Below, piece after piece: positions 1 to 10,841 of a stretch of DNA of 64,000 nt. Position 1 is the first letter of the stretch. Each line of letters opens with the position of its first letter. The stretch comes from Methanobacterium sp. (lineage in GTDB: Archaea > Methanobacteriota > Methanobacteria > Methanobacteriales > Methanobacteriaceae): positions 1 to 64,000 of the forward strand of contig JASEIM010000006.1 of the NCBI GenBank assembly GCA_030017655.1. The letters are read 5' to 3'. The notes beneath the pieces are model-generated. The model was not told the DNA's origin. It saw nothing but the letters and a program-made list of their open reading frames with translations, and did no database searches. A program made the position numbers and the translations under genes.

Positions 1-898
1 CTTCAATTGATGAGTGAGGACATCCTAAACAGATAAGATCGGGTTTTCCACTTGCAGTTGAAAGTTTTTCCCTTGTTTCGTTAATATCAGCTCTATCAAT
101 ACTGATCTTTTCTAAATCACTGACTTCTAATCCCTGGAGGGCTTCTTTGTACTCTGGAGTTAAATGTTCAACATGATAAAGCGCCACAGCGCCGGATGAT
201 GCAAGGGCAGCCCCTAAACTTTTAAGATCATTTATAGAGGATCTATTCTGGAATTTAAAATAAGGAACACCATCTCCCACCGCTTTACCAACTAAATAGC
301 CGATGGCGCCGTAATCTGCACCTTTAATTTCATCCTCAACTTCAACAATTAAGTTTGCTTTACGATTCTCATCAAGATGAAAACCGTATTCAGCGGTTTT
401 ACCACAAATCGCGGCTGAAAGCGCCCCCGGTCCACCTTCACGGTTGGTCTTAGCGCCTATAACTGAATTCACGTAGGCCACGGCGGATGATTCTGACCAT
501 GCAACATGATCCCCTTTAACTGGAACGTTTCCAACGAGATATGGCGTACAGGTGCATGTTGTGGTGATATCCATTTTTCTGTAGGCCTCGATTATCTTCA
601 ACTGCCTATCTGTGAATTCCTTTGAAAATCCAAGGTCTCTCCTTTCAAGGTCCACACCAGCAGGATTTAGAGTGGATGGAACTATGACTCTGGCATCTTT
701 AGCCATGTCTTCCAGGAATTCCAGTCCAGCATCTCCAATGGTTTTATATGAAACCCCTGCTATCTGGGCTGATGTTATATCAACCAGTCTTTCGGCGTTG
801 TAGATTTCGCCTAATGCTATAAGAATTTCCATACTCTTTTGAACGGCAGCTCCGTATTCCCCTGCCTCCATTTTCTCTTCTTCTGGTGTGAGGTACAT
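1..898 (-). CDS. Aconitase X large-subunit type protein (phosphomevalonate dehydratase), 3' part cut by the window edge
   Basis: Read on the minus strand from an ATG at 896-898, the frame stays open to the window edge (about 299 codons). It begins [16 protein letters not shown] and contains [35 protein letters not shown] and, near the edge, [11 protein letters not shown]. These are hallmarks of the aconitase X catalytic domain (former DUF521). In archaea the large and small AcnX subunits form an Fe-S phosphomevalonate dehydratase of the modified mevalonate pathway, giving isopentenyl units for membrane lipids. That role comes from the family, not from this sequence. Cysteines in CTCTPY and CLGCPH are likely cluster or substrate ligands. 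It is the last gene seen in a minus-strand run after XTPase, S15 and the DHH nuclease. The small subunit is not in this window. Confidence 0.85.
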   Translation of the reverse strand, partial: MYLTPEEEKMEAGEYGAAVQKSMEILIALGEIYNAERLVDITSAQIAGVSYKTIGDAGLEFLEDMAKDARVIVPSTLNPAGVDLERRDLGFSKEFTDRQLKIIEAYRKMDITTTCTCTPYLVGNVPVKGDHVAWSESSAVAYVNSVIGAKTNREGGPGALSAAICGKTAEYGFHLDENRKANLIVEVEDEIKGADYGAIGYLVGKAVGDGVPYFKFQNRSSINDLKSLGAALASSGAVALYHVEHLTPEYKEALQGLEVSDLEKISIDRADINETREKLSTASGKPDLICLGCPHSSIE

Positions 899-976
899 AA
901 AAATCACGTTTATGTTAATTTAGCCTTAATTTAATAATTCAGCTGTTTTAAGCTTAATCATATTTAAATGGTTTAA

Positions 977-2338
977 TTACTGTTTTATCTGAGTTCCAAC
1001 TATCTCATCAACAATATCTGTAAAGTTATCCATTTCTTTAAAGGGTACAACGGCGCCTGCAGCAATATTATGGCCACCACCAGCTCCATTAAAGCTTTTT
1101 GCAGCTTCACTAAGGGCATAGCCGAGGTTTACTCCTTTTTTAATCATTTCCATTGTGGTTCTTCCAGATATTTTCACAATGTCATGCATCTTGGATATGG
1201 TGATCACAGGTTTTTGGGGATCTAAAATCTCGAGTTCAAGCCCTATACTTGCTATTGTGCCCATTAAACTTTTTTTAGCTTTATCATTTGTGTAGATATA
1301 CTGTATATTGTCAAGCTCGGTGGATCCTTCCTTTTTGATCCATTCTATTCCTTTAACCAGGCTTTCCCTGTATTTTTTGGCAAATTCAATTCCCTCATTA
1401 AGTGATGGGTCTCTTTCGCCCATGCAGATGCTTAATCCAACACCGTACTTTTTATTTTTACCGCAGGCATCCAGGATTCTGGAATAATCTTCAATATCTC
1501 TTAGAGCAGGCGCTTCATCTGGAACGCTGTAGGTTTTGCTGAATATTTTGGGATTTACCTTGATCAGCTCTTCTTTGAGAATATCCCTTTCTTCATTACT
1601 CAGGTCTTCAAATTTAATCCCGTAGGATAAACCATGATCCTGTAAGAATGCTTTAGCTCCTTCTGGATCCCCTGAAATCCCTTTTAAGGCAGGATTAAAT
1701 GTATATGCAAGCGATTTATAGATGGGCTCTTCTCTTTTATATGTTATTTTAAGGTCTTCACGCTCCTCAATGACCCCTGCATTAAGGCCTTCATCGAGTA
1801 TCATCCTGTTTACGCCTGTAATTTCTTCCTGACACTGCATATCTCCAAAGGCGCCGACAAGGGCGAGTCCTGAAAGATCTACATTGTTCATTCCTTTTAC
1901 AGATAGATATGATACTCCAGAGGCGCTTATATCGCGTGTACCGTCTAATCCAAATAGATGTGGATTAACATGAACCACATTGTCGTATTTTTCTTCATCC
2001 TCTGATAAAACCTGATGATGATCAGCAATAACTGAATCTGCTTTAAATTTACTTATAAGTTGAGGATATGGGCTTCCCATATCGCAGAAAACAAATAATT
2101 TATATCTTTCCTGCCGGAGTTTTTTTATAAATTCCTCTTTAAGTCTTGGAACTATTGTAGCATGGAATTTTCCGCCCTGTTTGGATATTGCATTGCACAT
2201 TACCCCAGCGGCGGATAATCCGTCAGAATCATTGTGAGAGATAATTCTCACAATATGATCCTTTTCTATATGCTCTTTTATGAGGGAGCAGGCTTCGTCA
2301 GCCCTATTTAACAAGGAGTGCTGCGCTTCTTGGGTCAT
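977..2338 (-). CDS. RecJ-like DHH-family single-strand nuclease/phosphoesterase
   Basis: A 453-residue protein of the archaeal RecJ/GAN type. The N-terminal DHH domain shows motif I (HNDSDG at residues 35-40), a metal-binding aspartate in CDMGSP (about 85-90) and the signature DHH at 106-108. The C-terminal DHHA1 domain carries GGGH at about 420-423. Proteins of this family degrade single-stranded DNA or RNA and in euryarchaea associate with GINS/MCM at the replication fork; which substrate this one prefers cannot be told. The ATG at 2336-2338 lies inside the end of the S15 gene (about 35 nt overlap) and follows a GGATGGAG stretch, so translational coupling with S15 is likely. The S15-DHH pairing is common in archaea. 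Confidence 0.88.
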   Translation of the reverse strand: MTQEAQHSLLNRADEACSLIKEHIEKDHIVRIISHNDSDGLSAAGVMCNAISKQGGKFHATIVPRLKEEFIKKLRQERYKLFVFCDMGSPYPQLISKFKADSVIADHHQVLSEDEEKYDNVVHVNPHLFGLDGTRDISASGVSYLSVKGMNNVDLSGLALVGAFGDMQCQEEITGVNRMILDEGLNAGVIEEREDLKITYKREEPIYKSLAYTFNPALKGISGDPEGAKAFLQDHGLSYGIKFEDLSNEERDILKEELIKVNPKIFSKTYSVPDEAPALRDIEDYSRILDACGKNKKYGVGLSICMGERDPSLNEGIEFAKKYRESLVKGIEWIKKEGSTELDNIQYIYTNDKAKKSLMGTIASIGLELEILDPQKPVITISKMHDIVKISGRTTMEMIKKGVNLGYALSEAAKSFNGAGGGHNIAAGAVVPFKEMDNFTDIVDEIVGTQIKQ

Positions 2339-2705
2339 ATCTCCATCCTTCAGGAAGTACGCCTTCTCTTACGTAGTATCTGACTAATCTTCTTATTTTT
2401 GATTCGATAATTCTTAGTCCTCTTCTTGTGTGAAGGTCTTTTGGATTTTCTTCAAGATGGTCCCTTATATTAACTGCTCTTCTTATGAGATTCATAAGAT
2501 CTTCAGGGTATTTAAGTTCCTGGCCGTGGTCTGCAAGTATTTGGGTTATTTTCTTCCCGGTTACAAGTTTCACATTGGGAATACCATACTGGTCTCTTAA
2601 AATTATCCCAATTTTACTTGTGGAGTTACCTTCTTTTGTGAGTTTTAAAATTATCTCTTCAATTTCTTCGTTTGAATATTCAATCCATTCAGGCTTTATT
2701 GCCAT
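2304..2705 (-). CDS. rps15: 30S ribosomal protein S15
   Basis: A 133-residue protein with the archaeal/eukaryotic S15 layout: a basic N-terminal extension ([22 protein letters not shown]) followed by the helical rRNA-binding core ending in [19 protein letters not shown]. It binds the central domain of 16S rRNA. The start at 2705 is set by GAGGTGAT four bases upstream of the ATG. Its leader holds a hairpin array (about 2727-2820), and its 3' end overlaps the RecJ-like gene. The family match is strong over the whole length. Confidence 0.95.
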   Translation of the reverse strand: MAIKPEWIEYSNEEIEEIILKLTKEGNSTSKIGIILRDQYGIPNVKLVTGKKITQILADHGQELKYPEDLMNLIRRAVNIRDHLEENPKDLHTRRGLRIIESKIRRLVRYYVREGVLPEGWRYDPRSAALLVK

Positions 2706-2726
2706 AAAATCACCTCAAAAATTCCT

Positions 2727-2820
2727 CAAAAATCTATATAGATTTTTGGGACTCGAAAATCTTCGATTTTCGGTAGTTTCTATTTTTGTGGTTCGAAAAA
2801 TCTATGATTTTTCTCACCTC
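2727..2820 (-). repeat. Triloop hairpin array in the rps15 leader
   Basis: Three perfect hairpins lie between the S15 promoter and its ribosome site: CAAAAATC..GATTTTTG (2727-2748, loop TATATA), CGAAAATC-TTC-GATTTTCG (2754-2772) and GAAAAATC-TAT-GATTTTTC (2795-2813). On the S15 strand the array begins with GAGGTGA (2814-2820) and ends beside another GAGGTGAT that is the real ribosome site. The same architecture recurs at ilvC, parA and alba. The stems are direct observation; the functional meaning is inference. Confidence 0.75.
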
Positions 2821-2833
2821 TATATAAGTTTAA
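2821..2833 (-). promoter_or_regulatory. TATA box, rps15 promoter
   Basis: On the minus strand AAACTTATATAG precedes the S15 hairpin leader. A start about 25 nt downstream would fall near 2800 and give a leader of roughly 95 nt. This is the only good TATA element between the XTPase and S15 genes. Confidence 0.45.
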
Positions 2834-2854
2834 TAGGTTAAATGAATTCTTCGA

Positions 2855-3418
2855 CTAGTCACTTGTTGAATTTAACCATGATGCAAATTTTTCAAGTGAC
2901 TTTCTTCTGTGAGAAAATTCATTTTTTTCTACTCTTGTAAGCTCTCCAAAAGTTTTATTAAAACCTTCTGGAATAAAAAGCGGATCATAGGCAAAGCCAT
3001 GATTTCCACGCTCTTCGTATGCTATATGTCCACTGACAAGGCCTAAAAAAATCTCGGGTTCGGATTTGGGCGTGCAATACCCAATAACCGACCTGAACTC
3101 GGCGTATCTGTCTTCAACATCATTCATGAGCTTTAAAATGCCTTTATTTCTAAGAGTTTCCTGCACGTAGGAAGAATATGTTCCTGGAAACCAGTTCAAG
3201 GCTCTTATAAAAAGACCGGCATCTTCTACTATGACTGGTCCTTTAAGTTTACCTGCAGCATATTCTGCGCCGTATCTGGCCACATCTTCAAGAGATCCCT
3301 GTATTTCAGGGTATCCAAGATCGATATGCTCAAGTTCTATGCCAAATTTTTCAAAAATTCCTCTGGCTTCTTTAACTTTGTGTTCGTTACCTGTTATAAA
3401 TGTAATGATTTTTGCCAC
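2855..3418 (-). CDS. XTP/dITP diphosphatase (RdgB/HAM1 family)
   Basis: This enzyme hydrolyses XTP, dITP and other non-canonical purine triphosphates to monophosphates and so protects DNA and RNA from miscoding bases. The diagnostic start [15 protein letters not shown], the central VEDAGLFI and the later [11 protein letters not shown], together with [10 protein letters not shown] near the C terminus, are all present. I place the start at a GTG (3416-3418), 187 residues, because GAGTGG lies upstream of it and the family begins just before the FITGN motif. An upstream in-frame ATG at 3448 would add ten residues that the family does not have and lacks a ribosome site. It precedes S15 on the same strand. 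Confidence 0.9.
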   Translation of the reverse strand: MAKIITFITGNEHKVKEARGIFEKFGIELEHIDLGYPEIQGSLEDVARYGAEYAAGKLKGPVIVEDAGLFIRALNWFPGTYSSYVQETLRNKGILKLMNDVEDRYAEFRSVIGYCTPKSEPEIFLGLVSGHIAYEERGNHGFAYDPLFIPEGFNKTFGELTRVEKNEFSHRRKSLEKFASWLNSTSD

Positions 3419-3530
3419 TTTATACCACTCAACCTGAAATAAATTCATTTCTGTTAAAATATCTTTATCTTTTAATTATTTATTGGATTTAATCCTTTTA
3501 AAATTCACTTGAATCAACAGAACCCCGCGT

Positions 3531-3540
3531 ATTTAAATAT
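3531..3540 (+). promoter_or_regulatory. TATA box giving a probably leaderless AAA ATPase transcript
   Basis: ATTTAAATAT is centred about 23 nt before the ATG at 3558, so transcription should begin at or next to the start codon. No ribosome site is visible, which fits a leaderless mRNA. Confidence 0.5.
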
Positions 3541-3557
3541 TCTTTTTTTTCCAGATT

Positions 3558-4349
3558 ATGAAAAGTATCAATACTAATCAGATTAATATAATATCAATGG
3601 CCATTCATAAAGTTTTTTCAGCAAAAGATAATGGAAATTTCATAAAGACAGCATCTTTTTATGAACTATATTCATTGTTAAAAACTTTAAAAACATCTAA
3701 AGGCCATTTTGTACTTGTTTTGGGCACGCCAGGCACTGGTAAATCTGCCAACATATATCAGGCACTTTCTTTGCTTGATTTTGATGTTTATGATACTTTT
3801 CTATTTATAGATGCTCATTCAACACCTCAAGATGTATTCAGGATTTTCTGGGACACCCTTAAAAAAGATATGGGTGCTAAATCCAAAAAAGAGGTTTATA
3901 AAAAGGCATCGGAATATGATTTGATTCTCTTTGCTGATCCTTTCCTTGATTCAGAATACATTGATGGGGATAAGATGGGTTTAGGGTTATGGACTGAAGA
4001 AAAGGGCCCTGATACATTCCCTTTATATTTAAAAGTTTTATATGAATATTTTAAACACTACAATGATTTGAAAAAGGTTAATATCGTTGCTCAAACAGCA
4101 TGGATATTAAAATTTCGGGGAGTTAGGTATGATATTCTCACTGATTTCGGTTTTTTCTCCAGAATTTTGGTTTTTTTATTGAAAAGATTATTTGACGTGG
4201 TTATGATATCTTACACCAAAGAAGAGATGATGGAAATTGTTAGAAGTTATCATAGGGATCTTGATGATGAAAAAATTGGAAAATATATAAGAAAATATGG
4301 TAACAGGCCACGTTTTATCTTTGAAGCTCTGGATAAAGAAACAGAATAA
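3558..4349 (+). CDS. Orphan AAA-type ATPase, function unknown
   Basis: A 263-residue P-loop ATPase with a clear Walker A (GTPGTGKS, residues 56-63) in an ORC/Cdc6- or Thep1-like helix-strand context and a probable Walker B in YDLILFADP. The C-terminal third is basic and hydrophobic (FFSRILVFLLKRLFDVVMISYTKEEM) and ends in a helical lid-like segment. I do not recognise a named family beyond AAA/STAND-like ATPases found in methanogens. It stands alone between divergent neighbours with its own TATA box. The start is the first ATG; a second (residue 14, MAIHKV) is possible, but the TATA spacing favours the first. Confidence 0.7.
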   Translation: MKSINTNQINIISMAIHKVFSAKDNGNFIKTASFYELYSLLKTLKTSKGHFVLVLGTPGTGKSANIYQALSLLDFDVYDTFLFIDAHSTPQDVFRIFWDTLKKDMGAKSKKEVYKKASEYDLILFADPFLDSEYIDGDKMGLGLWTEEKGPDTFPLYLKVLYEYFKHYNDLKKVNIVAQTAWILKFRGVRYDILTDFGFFSRILVFLLKRLFDVVMISYTKEEMMEIVRSYHRDLDDEKIGKYIRKYGNRPRFIFEALDKETE

Positions 4350-4559
4350 GTATAAAAGAAATTTTTTTAATTTTTTCGTGTTATATTCTTATAAATCCTC
4401 AAAAATGATCTGATATTTTAACTGTCAATTTGAATTATTTGGATTAGATATTCAAAAAATGCATTCCCTTTTGTTATTAAATAGGTTTAAAAATTTAATT
4501 TTATTACTTACCCAATATTTTTTATTAAATAATTTATATAATATATGATGGTGATGTAT

Positions 4560-6059
4560 ATGGCAGATATTTATGATAAAATGGTAAACGAGGCTCTTGC
4601 AGCTCAAAGAGCAGATGTAAATACTGTGAAAAAATATAGAGGACAGGAATTTAAAATGGAACATACAAAAGCTTATGTCGATGTTGCAAATAAGATGGAA
4701 GCCATTGACGGACAAAGTGAAGCGGTAATAAACCTCCATGTAGATTCTATTAACAATCATTTTGACATTCTAAGTAGCCTTACTGATTCTGTAAGACCAG
4801 AGGATGATCCTTTTGTAGAACATTACCAGACACCAGCGATACTTGAGATATTATACGAAGAAGACGATGACTTTAAAAAAAGCGTTGATAAGTTTATAGA
4901 TGTTATTGGGAAATCCGAAGATATTATAGGGCTTGACTCTGTAAGAAGGTATTCTGGATTTTATGGGCCTACATGTGTTGTTGATTTCGCCATGATTCCT
5001 GGAAGTAGCAGTAATGTGGTAAATAGGATATTGAAAAAGACAGATATACCCGATGATCATAAAAGGACCATATTGGCTGCAAAATCATGGGGAATGAACA
5101 CATCTTACGGTATAGGTGAAATATTTGCAAATAAGGTAGAAGAAGGCGTAACAGTTAGTGAGGCCATAAAAGAAGAAATAGAAATGGTTAAATCCATATA
5201 TGAAACTCCTGTGGATGCCCAGGCAAAATTAATGGACTCATTAGGTCATGAATCATTTGATGTAAGGAAATACATGGCAAAATACAAAGAAAACATGAAA
5301 GGAACTGTTATGGATGCTGTAGAAGACGGGGTACATTATGGAAACATAGTTACTGTCCCTGCTTACTGTGTTGGTGATATATCTCACCATATATCTCAAT
5401 CAACCTATAACATGTGTAAAGATGATGTTATAATGGCCATAATTGAAGCTACAACTGATGTGATGGAATCAACCCTTAAAAATGCCATGAGCAACATTAA
5501 AAGTGAATATCAATTATTATCAGTAGCTACAGGGTCTGCTGCATGTGCAGTGGAATATATACTGGAATTGGATGGATTTAACGCCCCAACAGTGGTTGAG
5601 CTGCTTACAAGAAGATTCCACAATTATGTGCAGCTATATCCCACAAGAGGAGCTGCAGCAGAACTTCACAACTGTGACTTTATGGACACCATTTACAGAG
5701 GATGGAAAAGCCTGGATAAGGCAAGAAGAATGAGAAATGGAAGTGAAGGAAAATTAGAACCAGATGTAGCAGGATTTAAAGTAGATTTAGATCCAGTAGA
5801 TAAAAATGAAGTTATAATGAATCCTCAAAGATACACATATCCCGCATGCGCTATAACAGTTCGATTCTCCTCTTTAATGAGATTGGCTGATTATCCTTGC
5901 CTGATTACCAGTGAACCAATAACTGCTACCATGATGACCAACATTATAGCCCTGCACAAAGAAACTCCTGCATCCCCAGTCAGGGCATGTAAAAATTGTG
6001 CTTCAGCATGTCTCGTTGATTTCAGACACAGTTACTGCCAGTGGAAAGAAGCAGTATAA
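4560..6059 (+). CDS. DUF2193 family protein with C-terminal cysteine cluster
   Basis: A 499-residue soluble protein that I assign to DUF2193, a family of unknown function seen mainly in methanogens and some anaerobic bacteria. The ATG at 4560 (MADIYDKMVNE) is preferred because GGTGAT sits five bases upstream; earlier in-frame ATGs overlap that site. Near the C terminus is CKNCASACLVDFRHSYC, with spacing C-x2-C-x3-C-x8-C, suggesting a metal or Fe-S site. It is followed by DUF2180 (30 bp) and an aquaporin (12 bp), apparently one operon, with a TATA-like TTTATATAAT at 4531-4540. The family name rests on memory of the fold and length; the function is unknown. Confidence 0.72.
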   Translation: MADIYDKMVNEALAAQRADVNTVKKYRGQEFKMEHTKAYVDVANKMEAIDGQSEAVINLHVDSINNHFDILSSLTDSVRPEDDPFVEHYQTPAILEILYEEDDDFKKSVDKFIDVIGKSEDIIGLDSVRRYSGFYGPTCVVDFAMIPGSSSNVVNRILKKTDIPDDHKRTILAAKSWGMNTSYGIGEIFANKVEEGVTVSEAIKEEIEMVKSIYETPVDAQAKLMDSLGHESFDVRKYMAKYKENMKGTVMDAVEDGVHYGNIVTVPAYCVGDISHHISQSTYNMCKDDVIMAIIEATTDVMESTLKNAMSNIKSEYQLLSVATGSAACAVEYILELDGFNAPTVVELLTRRFHNYVQLYPTRGAAAELHNCDFMDTIYRGWKSLDKARRMRNGSEGKLEPDVAGFKVDLDPVDKNEVIMNPQRYTYPACAITVRFSSLMRLADYPCLITSEPITATMMTNIIALHKETPASPVRACKNCASACLVDFRHSYCQWKEAV

Positions 6060-6088
6060 TTCCTTTATTTATTTTTTAAGGTGATAAA

Positions 6089-6298
6089 ATGAAATGTTAC
6101 ATGTGTGCTTTAGAAGGGAAAGATACAGATGCACTGGCCATTTGCATAGTCTGTGGAATGGGTGTCTGTATGGATCACCTTATTAGAGAAGAACTTGAAA
6201 TCTGGGAAGGCGATTATCCATTCCCTTCAAAGAGATTTGAAAAGACATTGCCCCGATTTTTATGTGAATGGTGCTATGAAGCATATCAAAGCGGTTAA
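6089..6298 (+). CDS. DUF2180 family small zinc-binding protein
   Basis: A 69-residue protein with paired cysteines (CYMC near the N terminus, CIVCGMGVCMDH centrally, CEWC near the end), the pattern of DUF2180, a small presumed zinc-binding family of methanogens. An AAGGTGAT ribosome site precedes the ATG. It sits between the DUF2193 protein and an aquaporin with very short gaps. Its role is unknown; binding a metal or a partner enzyme is inference from the cysteine pairs. Confidence 0.8.
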   Translation: MKCYMCALEGKDTDALAICIVCGMGVCMDHLIREELEIWEGDYPFPSKRFEKTLPRFLCEWCYEAYQSG

Positions 6299-6310
6299 GG
6301 GTGATTTACA

Positions 6311-7099
6311 ATGATTTCTTTAAAAAAAAGGTTTTTAGCAGAACTAATAGGAACTTTCTTCCTTGTATATATAGGGGCGGGTGCTGCAGCTATAACATTA
6401 ATGATCAGCAGTGGGGCGCCTCTTCCAAATACATTTAATATAGGTATAGGTAGTTTAGGCGGATTAGGGGACTGGTTAGCCATAGGTTTAGCTTTTGGTT
6501 TAACTGTCGCTGTTCTAATTTACGCTATTGGCCATATTTCGGGGTGTCATATAAATCCTGCAGTTACAATTGGTCTTTGGGCTACAAGAAAATTCCCTGC
6601 AAGTGATGTTGTTCCATATATTGTTGCACAGTTAATTGGAGCATCTCTTGCAAGTTTCTTATTTGCTGCAAGTGCAGGTATGGGTGCAGTTACTATTGGA
6701 GGGCTTGGAGCAACTGCCCCCTTTGAAGGAATTGGATACTTTCAGGCGATACTTGTTGAAGCAATAGGTACATTTCTCCTTATGCTTGTTATAATGGGAT
6801 CAGCAGTTGATAAAAGAGCTGCTCCTGGATTTGCAGGTATTGCAATTGGTTTTACAGTAGCAGGAGTCATAACAACAATAGGAAATATTACAGGAGCTTC
6901 AATCAACCCTGCAAGGACATTTGGACCCTATTTGGGGGATCTTGTTCTTGGTGGAAGTAATCTATGGCAATATTTCCCAATATATGTAGTTGGGCCCATT
7001 GTAGGGGCTGTAATTGCAGCATTTGTATATGATTATATCTCATCGGAAGAAAAATTGCCTTATAGGGGAATTACTGGAGAAAATAAAAGGAAAATGTAG
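6311..7099 (+). CDS. aqpM: Aquaporin / MIP family channel (AqpM type)
   Basis: A 262-residue, six-helix membrane channel with both signature loops: HINPAVTIG in the first half and SINPARTFGP in the second. AqpM of Methanothermobacter conducts water and, less well, glycerol and possibly dissolved gases; this copy matches in length and motif context. An AAGGGTGAT ribosome site lies before the ATG and the gene starts 12 bp after DUF2180, so the three genes are probably co-transcribed. The C-terminal tail is short and basic. Confidence 0.9.
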   Translation: MISLKKRFLAELIGTFFLVYIGAGAAAITLMISSGAPLPNTFNIGIGSLGGLGDWLAIGLAFGLTVAVLIYAIGHISGCHINPAVTIGLWATRKFPASDVVPYIVAQLIGASLASFLFAASAGMGAVTIGGLGATAPFEGIGYFQAILVEAIGTFLLMLVIMGSAVDKRAAPGFAGIAIGFTVAGVITTIGNITGASINPARTFGPYLGDLVLGGSNLWQYFPIYVVGPIVGAVIAAFVYDYISSEEKLPYRGITGENKRKM

Positions 7100-7146
7100 A
7101 TATGATGATCTTAATCATCATAAACCTATTCATTTTAGAAAAGACT

Positions 7147-8781
<1,635 letters not shown>

Positions 8782-8940
8782 TTATATCACTTTAATTAGA
8801 ATTATCGACCTATTTTATCCTTTATAAATTCAATATTCACTTTTTTATCTTTATAAATTAATTAAAATAAATCCATATATTTAGCTTAAAACTATATTCA
8901 TATTATAATCTGATCATTAATAAATTTCAATGGTGATACA

Positions 8941-10008
8941 ATGAACAATATAAAATGCTACGGCTCATCAGAAATTCTCAAGAGACTTGAAAATAAGGAT
9001 CCTTTATTTTTATGTGTTATTGCAACTACAAAGACATCCAATATTCCTGGAATAACTGGTGCTGGTGCTACACCTGAACTTACTGATTATACACCCGCAG
9101 CTGATTTAGAACTTGTGATACATGGAGCACCTAAATGTCTTCCAGAAATTCCCCAAACAATAGTTGGAGATGATGTGGCCCCAACACCGGCCGTAATAAC
9201 AAAAGCATGTCTTGAACTTGCTGATATACCATTAATGGTTGCTGATGCTGGCGCTGGAATAAAACCAGATTTGCCTTATATTAAATTGGGTAATGAACCT
9301 GGAAAAGATATAAGAACCGGAAAAGCTGTTCCCAACGCGAAGGAATTATTTGACAAAGGTGTGATGCTTGGTAAAACTTTATCCAAACTTACTGATCATC
9401 TTGTAATTGGAGAAAGCACCCCTGCAGGTACAACTACTGCTCTGGGAGTTTTAACAGCTCTCGGATACGATGCGAGAATGAAGGTAAGCGGCAGCATGCC
9501 GAAAAACCCCCATGATTTAAAACAAGAGGTAGTTTTAGAAGGGCTTAAAGCAGCAGGATATGAAGAAGGCGATATTGTGGAGGACGCTCTTAGAGCAGTT
9601 GAAATTGTGGGAGATCCAATGATCCCGGCTGTTGCAGGGATTTTAATTGGTTCATCTGTTCCAGTCACGCTAGCAGGCGGCACACAGATGACTGCGGTGT
9701 GTTCTGTTATTAAAAACGTTGATCCTGCCTTTGATTTCTCCAGTATATGTATTGCAACAACCATTTTTGTTGCAGAGGATGAAACAGCAGATATTAATTA
9801 TATTGTGGACCAAATAGCAGATATCTCTGTTTTTGCAGTTGATCCAGAATTCGAAAAATCAACTGTATCAGGGCTTAAAAGTTATTTAAATGGTTCTGTG
9901 AAGGAAGGAGTAGGTGCTGGCGGTGCTATGATGGCTGCAACATTAAAAGGTGCTGATATGGAAGATATAAGGGAGAAAATTGAGGATCTTTGTAAAAAGA
10001 TCTTCTAA
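8941..10008 (+). CDS. cobT: Archaeal CobT-like nicotinate-nucleotide phosphoribosyltransferase
   Basis: A 355-residue protein of the archaeal CobT branch that activates the lower-ligand base for cobamide assembly by transferring phosphoribose from nicotinate mononucleotide. Typical segments are TSNIPGITGAGATPE near the start, GESTPAGTTTALGVLTALG centrally and VTLAGGTQMTAVC in the second half. A GGTGATACA ribosome site precedes the ATG. Methanogens need cobamides for the MtrA corrinoid protein, which gives the physiological context. The substrate base is not deducible from sequence. Confidence 0.88.
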   Translation: MNNIKCYGSSEILKRLENKDPLFLCVIATTKTSNIPGITGAGATPELTDYTPAADLELVIHGAPKCLPEIPQTIVGDDVAPTPAVITKACLELADIPLMVADAGAGIKPDLPYIKLGNEPGKDIRTGKAVPNAKELFDKGVMLGKTLSKLTDHLVIGESTPAGTTTALGVLTALGYDARMKVSGSMPKNPHDLKQEVVLEGLKAAGYEEGDIVEDALRAVEIVGDPMIPAVAGILIGSSVPVTLAGGTQMTAVCSVIKNVDPAFDFSSICIATTIFVAEDETADINYIVDQIADISVFAVDPEFEKSTVSGLKSYLNGSVKEGVGAGGAMMAATLKGADMEDIREKIEDLCKKIF

Positions 10009-10033
10009 AAATCATTTATTATTTTTAATATTT

Positions 10034-10726
10034 ATGAATCAATTTAAATTCCTTAAAAATTTCCTTATAAAGTTTTTACCCTCTAAAAAGATTTCCATAG
10101 TTTGTATTTTATTTTATATATGGGGAATTATTTTTGCTTTTATGAATCCGGTTCTTGCACATTTCACTTTTTCTGGGGGGATGTTTCTGGATGGCATTGA
10201 AGTGAAAATACAGATGCCTATGGATATTACATTAGATTATATTTTGAATCAGTTTATTTACTATCTTGGCGCCGTTTCATTGGGTATTTTTTTAAATAAT
10301 CTGGTTTTAATGATTTTATGTATTTTTTCAGGGTTTGCCCTAATCCCAGTTATTTTAATTGGTCTTTTCATGAAAATGGGAACTACAACATTTTTTATTG
10401 TTGAAAAACTGGGTTTTACAGGAATTTTGGTTCTTATAGGTTCATTTCATATTTACTTCGAGTTTTTAGCCGCACTTCTGGCTATTGACGCCTTTTTTAA
10501 GTTTTATATTTCCTTTATAAGTTCAATAAGGCAACATGATATCACTGTATTTAAGGAAGATGTTTTAAAAGAATTTTTACCTATATTTTTGCGGATTATA
10601 TTGCTTTTAGCATTCGCAGCTATTTTAGAGGTTTTCTGGAGCACATGGTGGGTTTACATACTCACAGATCATTATATTTCATGGTATGAGTTTTATTTTG
10701 GCGCATATTCTGTTCTTTTAATTTAG
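10034..10726 (+). CDS. SpoIIM-like multi-spanning membrane protein
   Basis: A 230-residue protein with about five hydrophobic segments. Its core, with FLNNLVLMILCIFSGFALIP followed by a glycine-containing helix and FHIYFEFLAALLAI, resembles the SpoIIM/COG1300 family, in which an N-N motif and a later H-x3-E are conserved. The function in archaea is unknown. I chose the ATG at 10034; an in-frame TTG at 9980 would overlap cobT and add a non-hydrophobic stretch with no ribosome site. The short gap after cobT suggests co-transcription. Confidence 0.6.
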   Translation: MNQFKFLKNFLIKFLPSKKISIVCILFYIWGIIFAFMNPVLAHFTFSGGMFLDGIEVKIQMPMDITLDYILNQFIYYLGAVSLGIFLNNLVLMILCIFSGFALIPVILIGLFMKMGTTTFFIVEKLGFTGILVLIGSFHIYFEFLAALLAIDAFFKFYISFISSIRQHDITVFKEDVLKEFLPIFLRIILLLAFAAILEVFWSTWWVYILTDHYISWYEFYFGAYSVLLI

Positions 10727-10743
10727 GATATTTCTATTAATAT

Positions 10744-10812
10744 AAAACTTTAAATAGTGTTATGTTAGAATTATATAACATTGGGTTAGAAATGTATAAC
10801 ATTATGTTTGAA
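10744..10812 (+). promoter_or_regulatory. Promoter and repeated operator-like sites before the DUF2178-like/Xre pair
   Basis: A TATA box (ACTTTAAATAG, 10747-10757) is followed by near-direct repeats TATATAACATTGGGTTAGAA (10772-10791) and GTATAACATTATGTTTGAA (10794-10812), plus a partial upstream copy TTATGTTAGAA (10760-10770). The spacing of about 22 bp (two helical turns) and the Xre gene downstream suggest autoregulation. The sites are seen; the regulator link is inference. Confidence 0.45.
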
Positions 10813-10841
10813 ATAATTAACTAATAATAGGAGTGATTAAA

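Noticed and set aside
9980..10034. TTG start for the SpoIIM-like protein inside the end of cobT
   Set aside because: It adds a basic, non-family extension overlapping cobT without a ribosome site; the ATG at 10034 is simpler.
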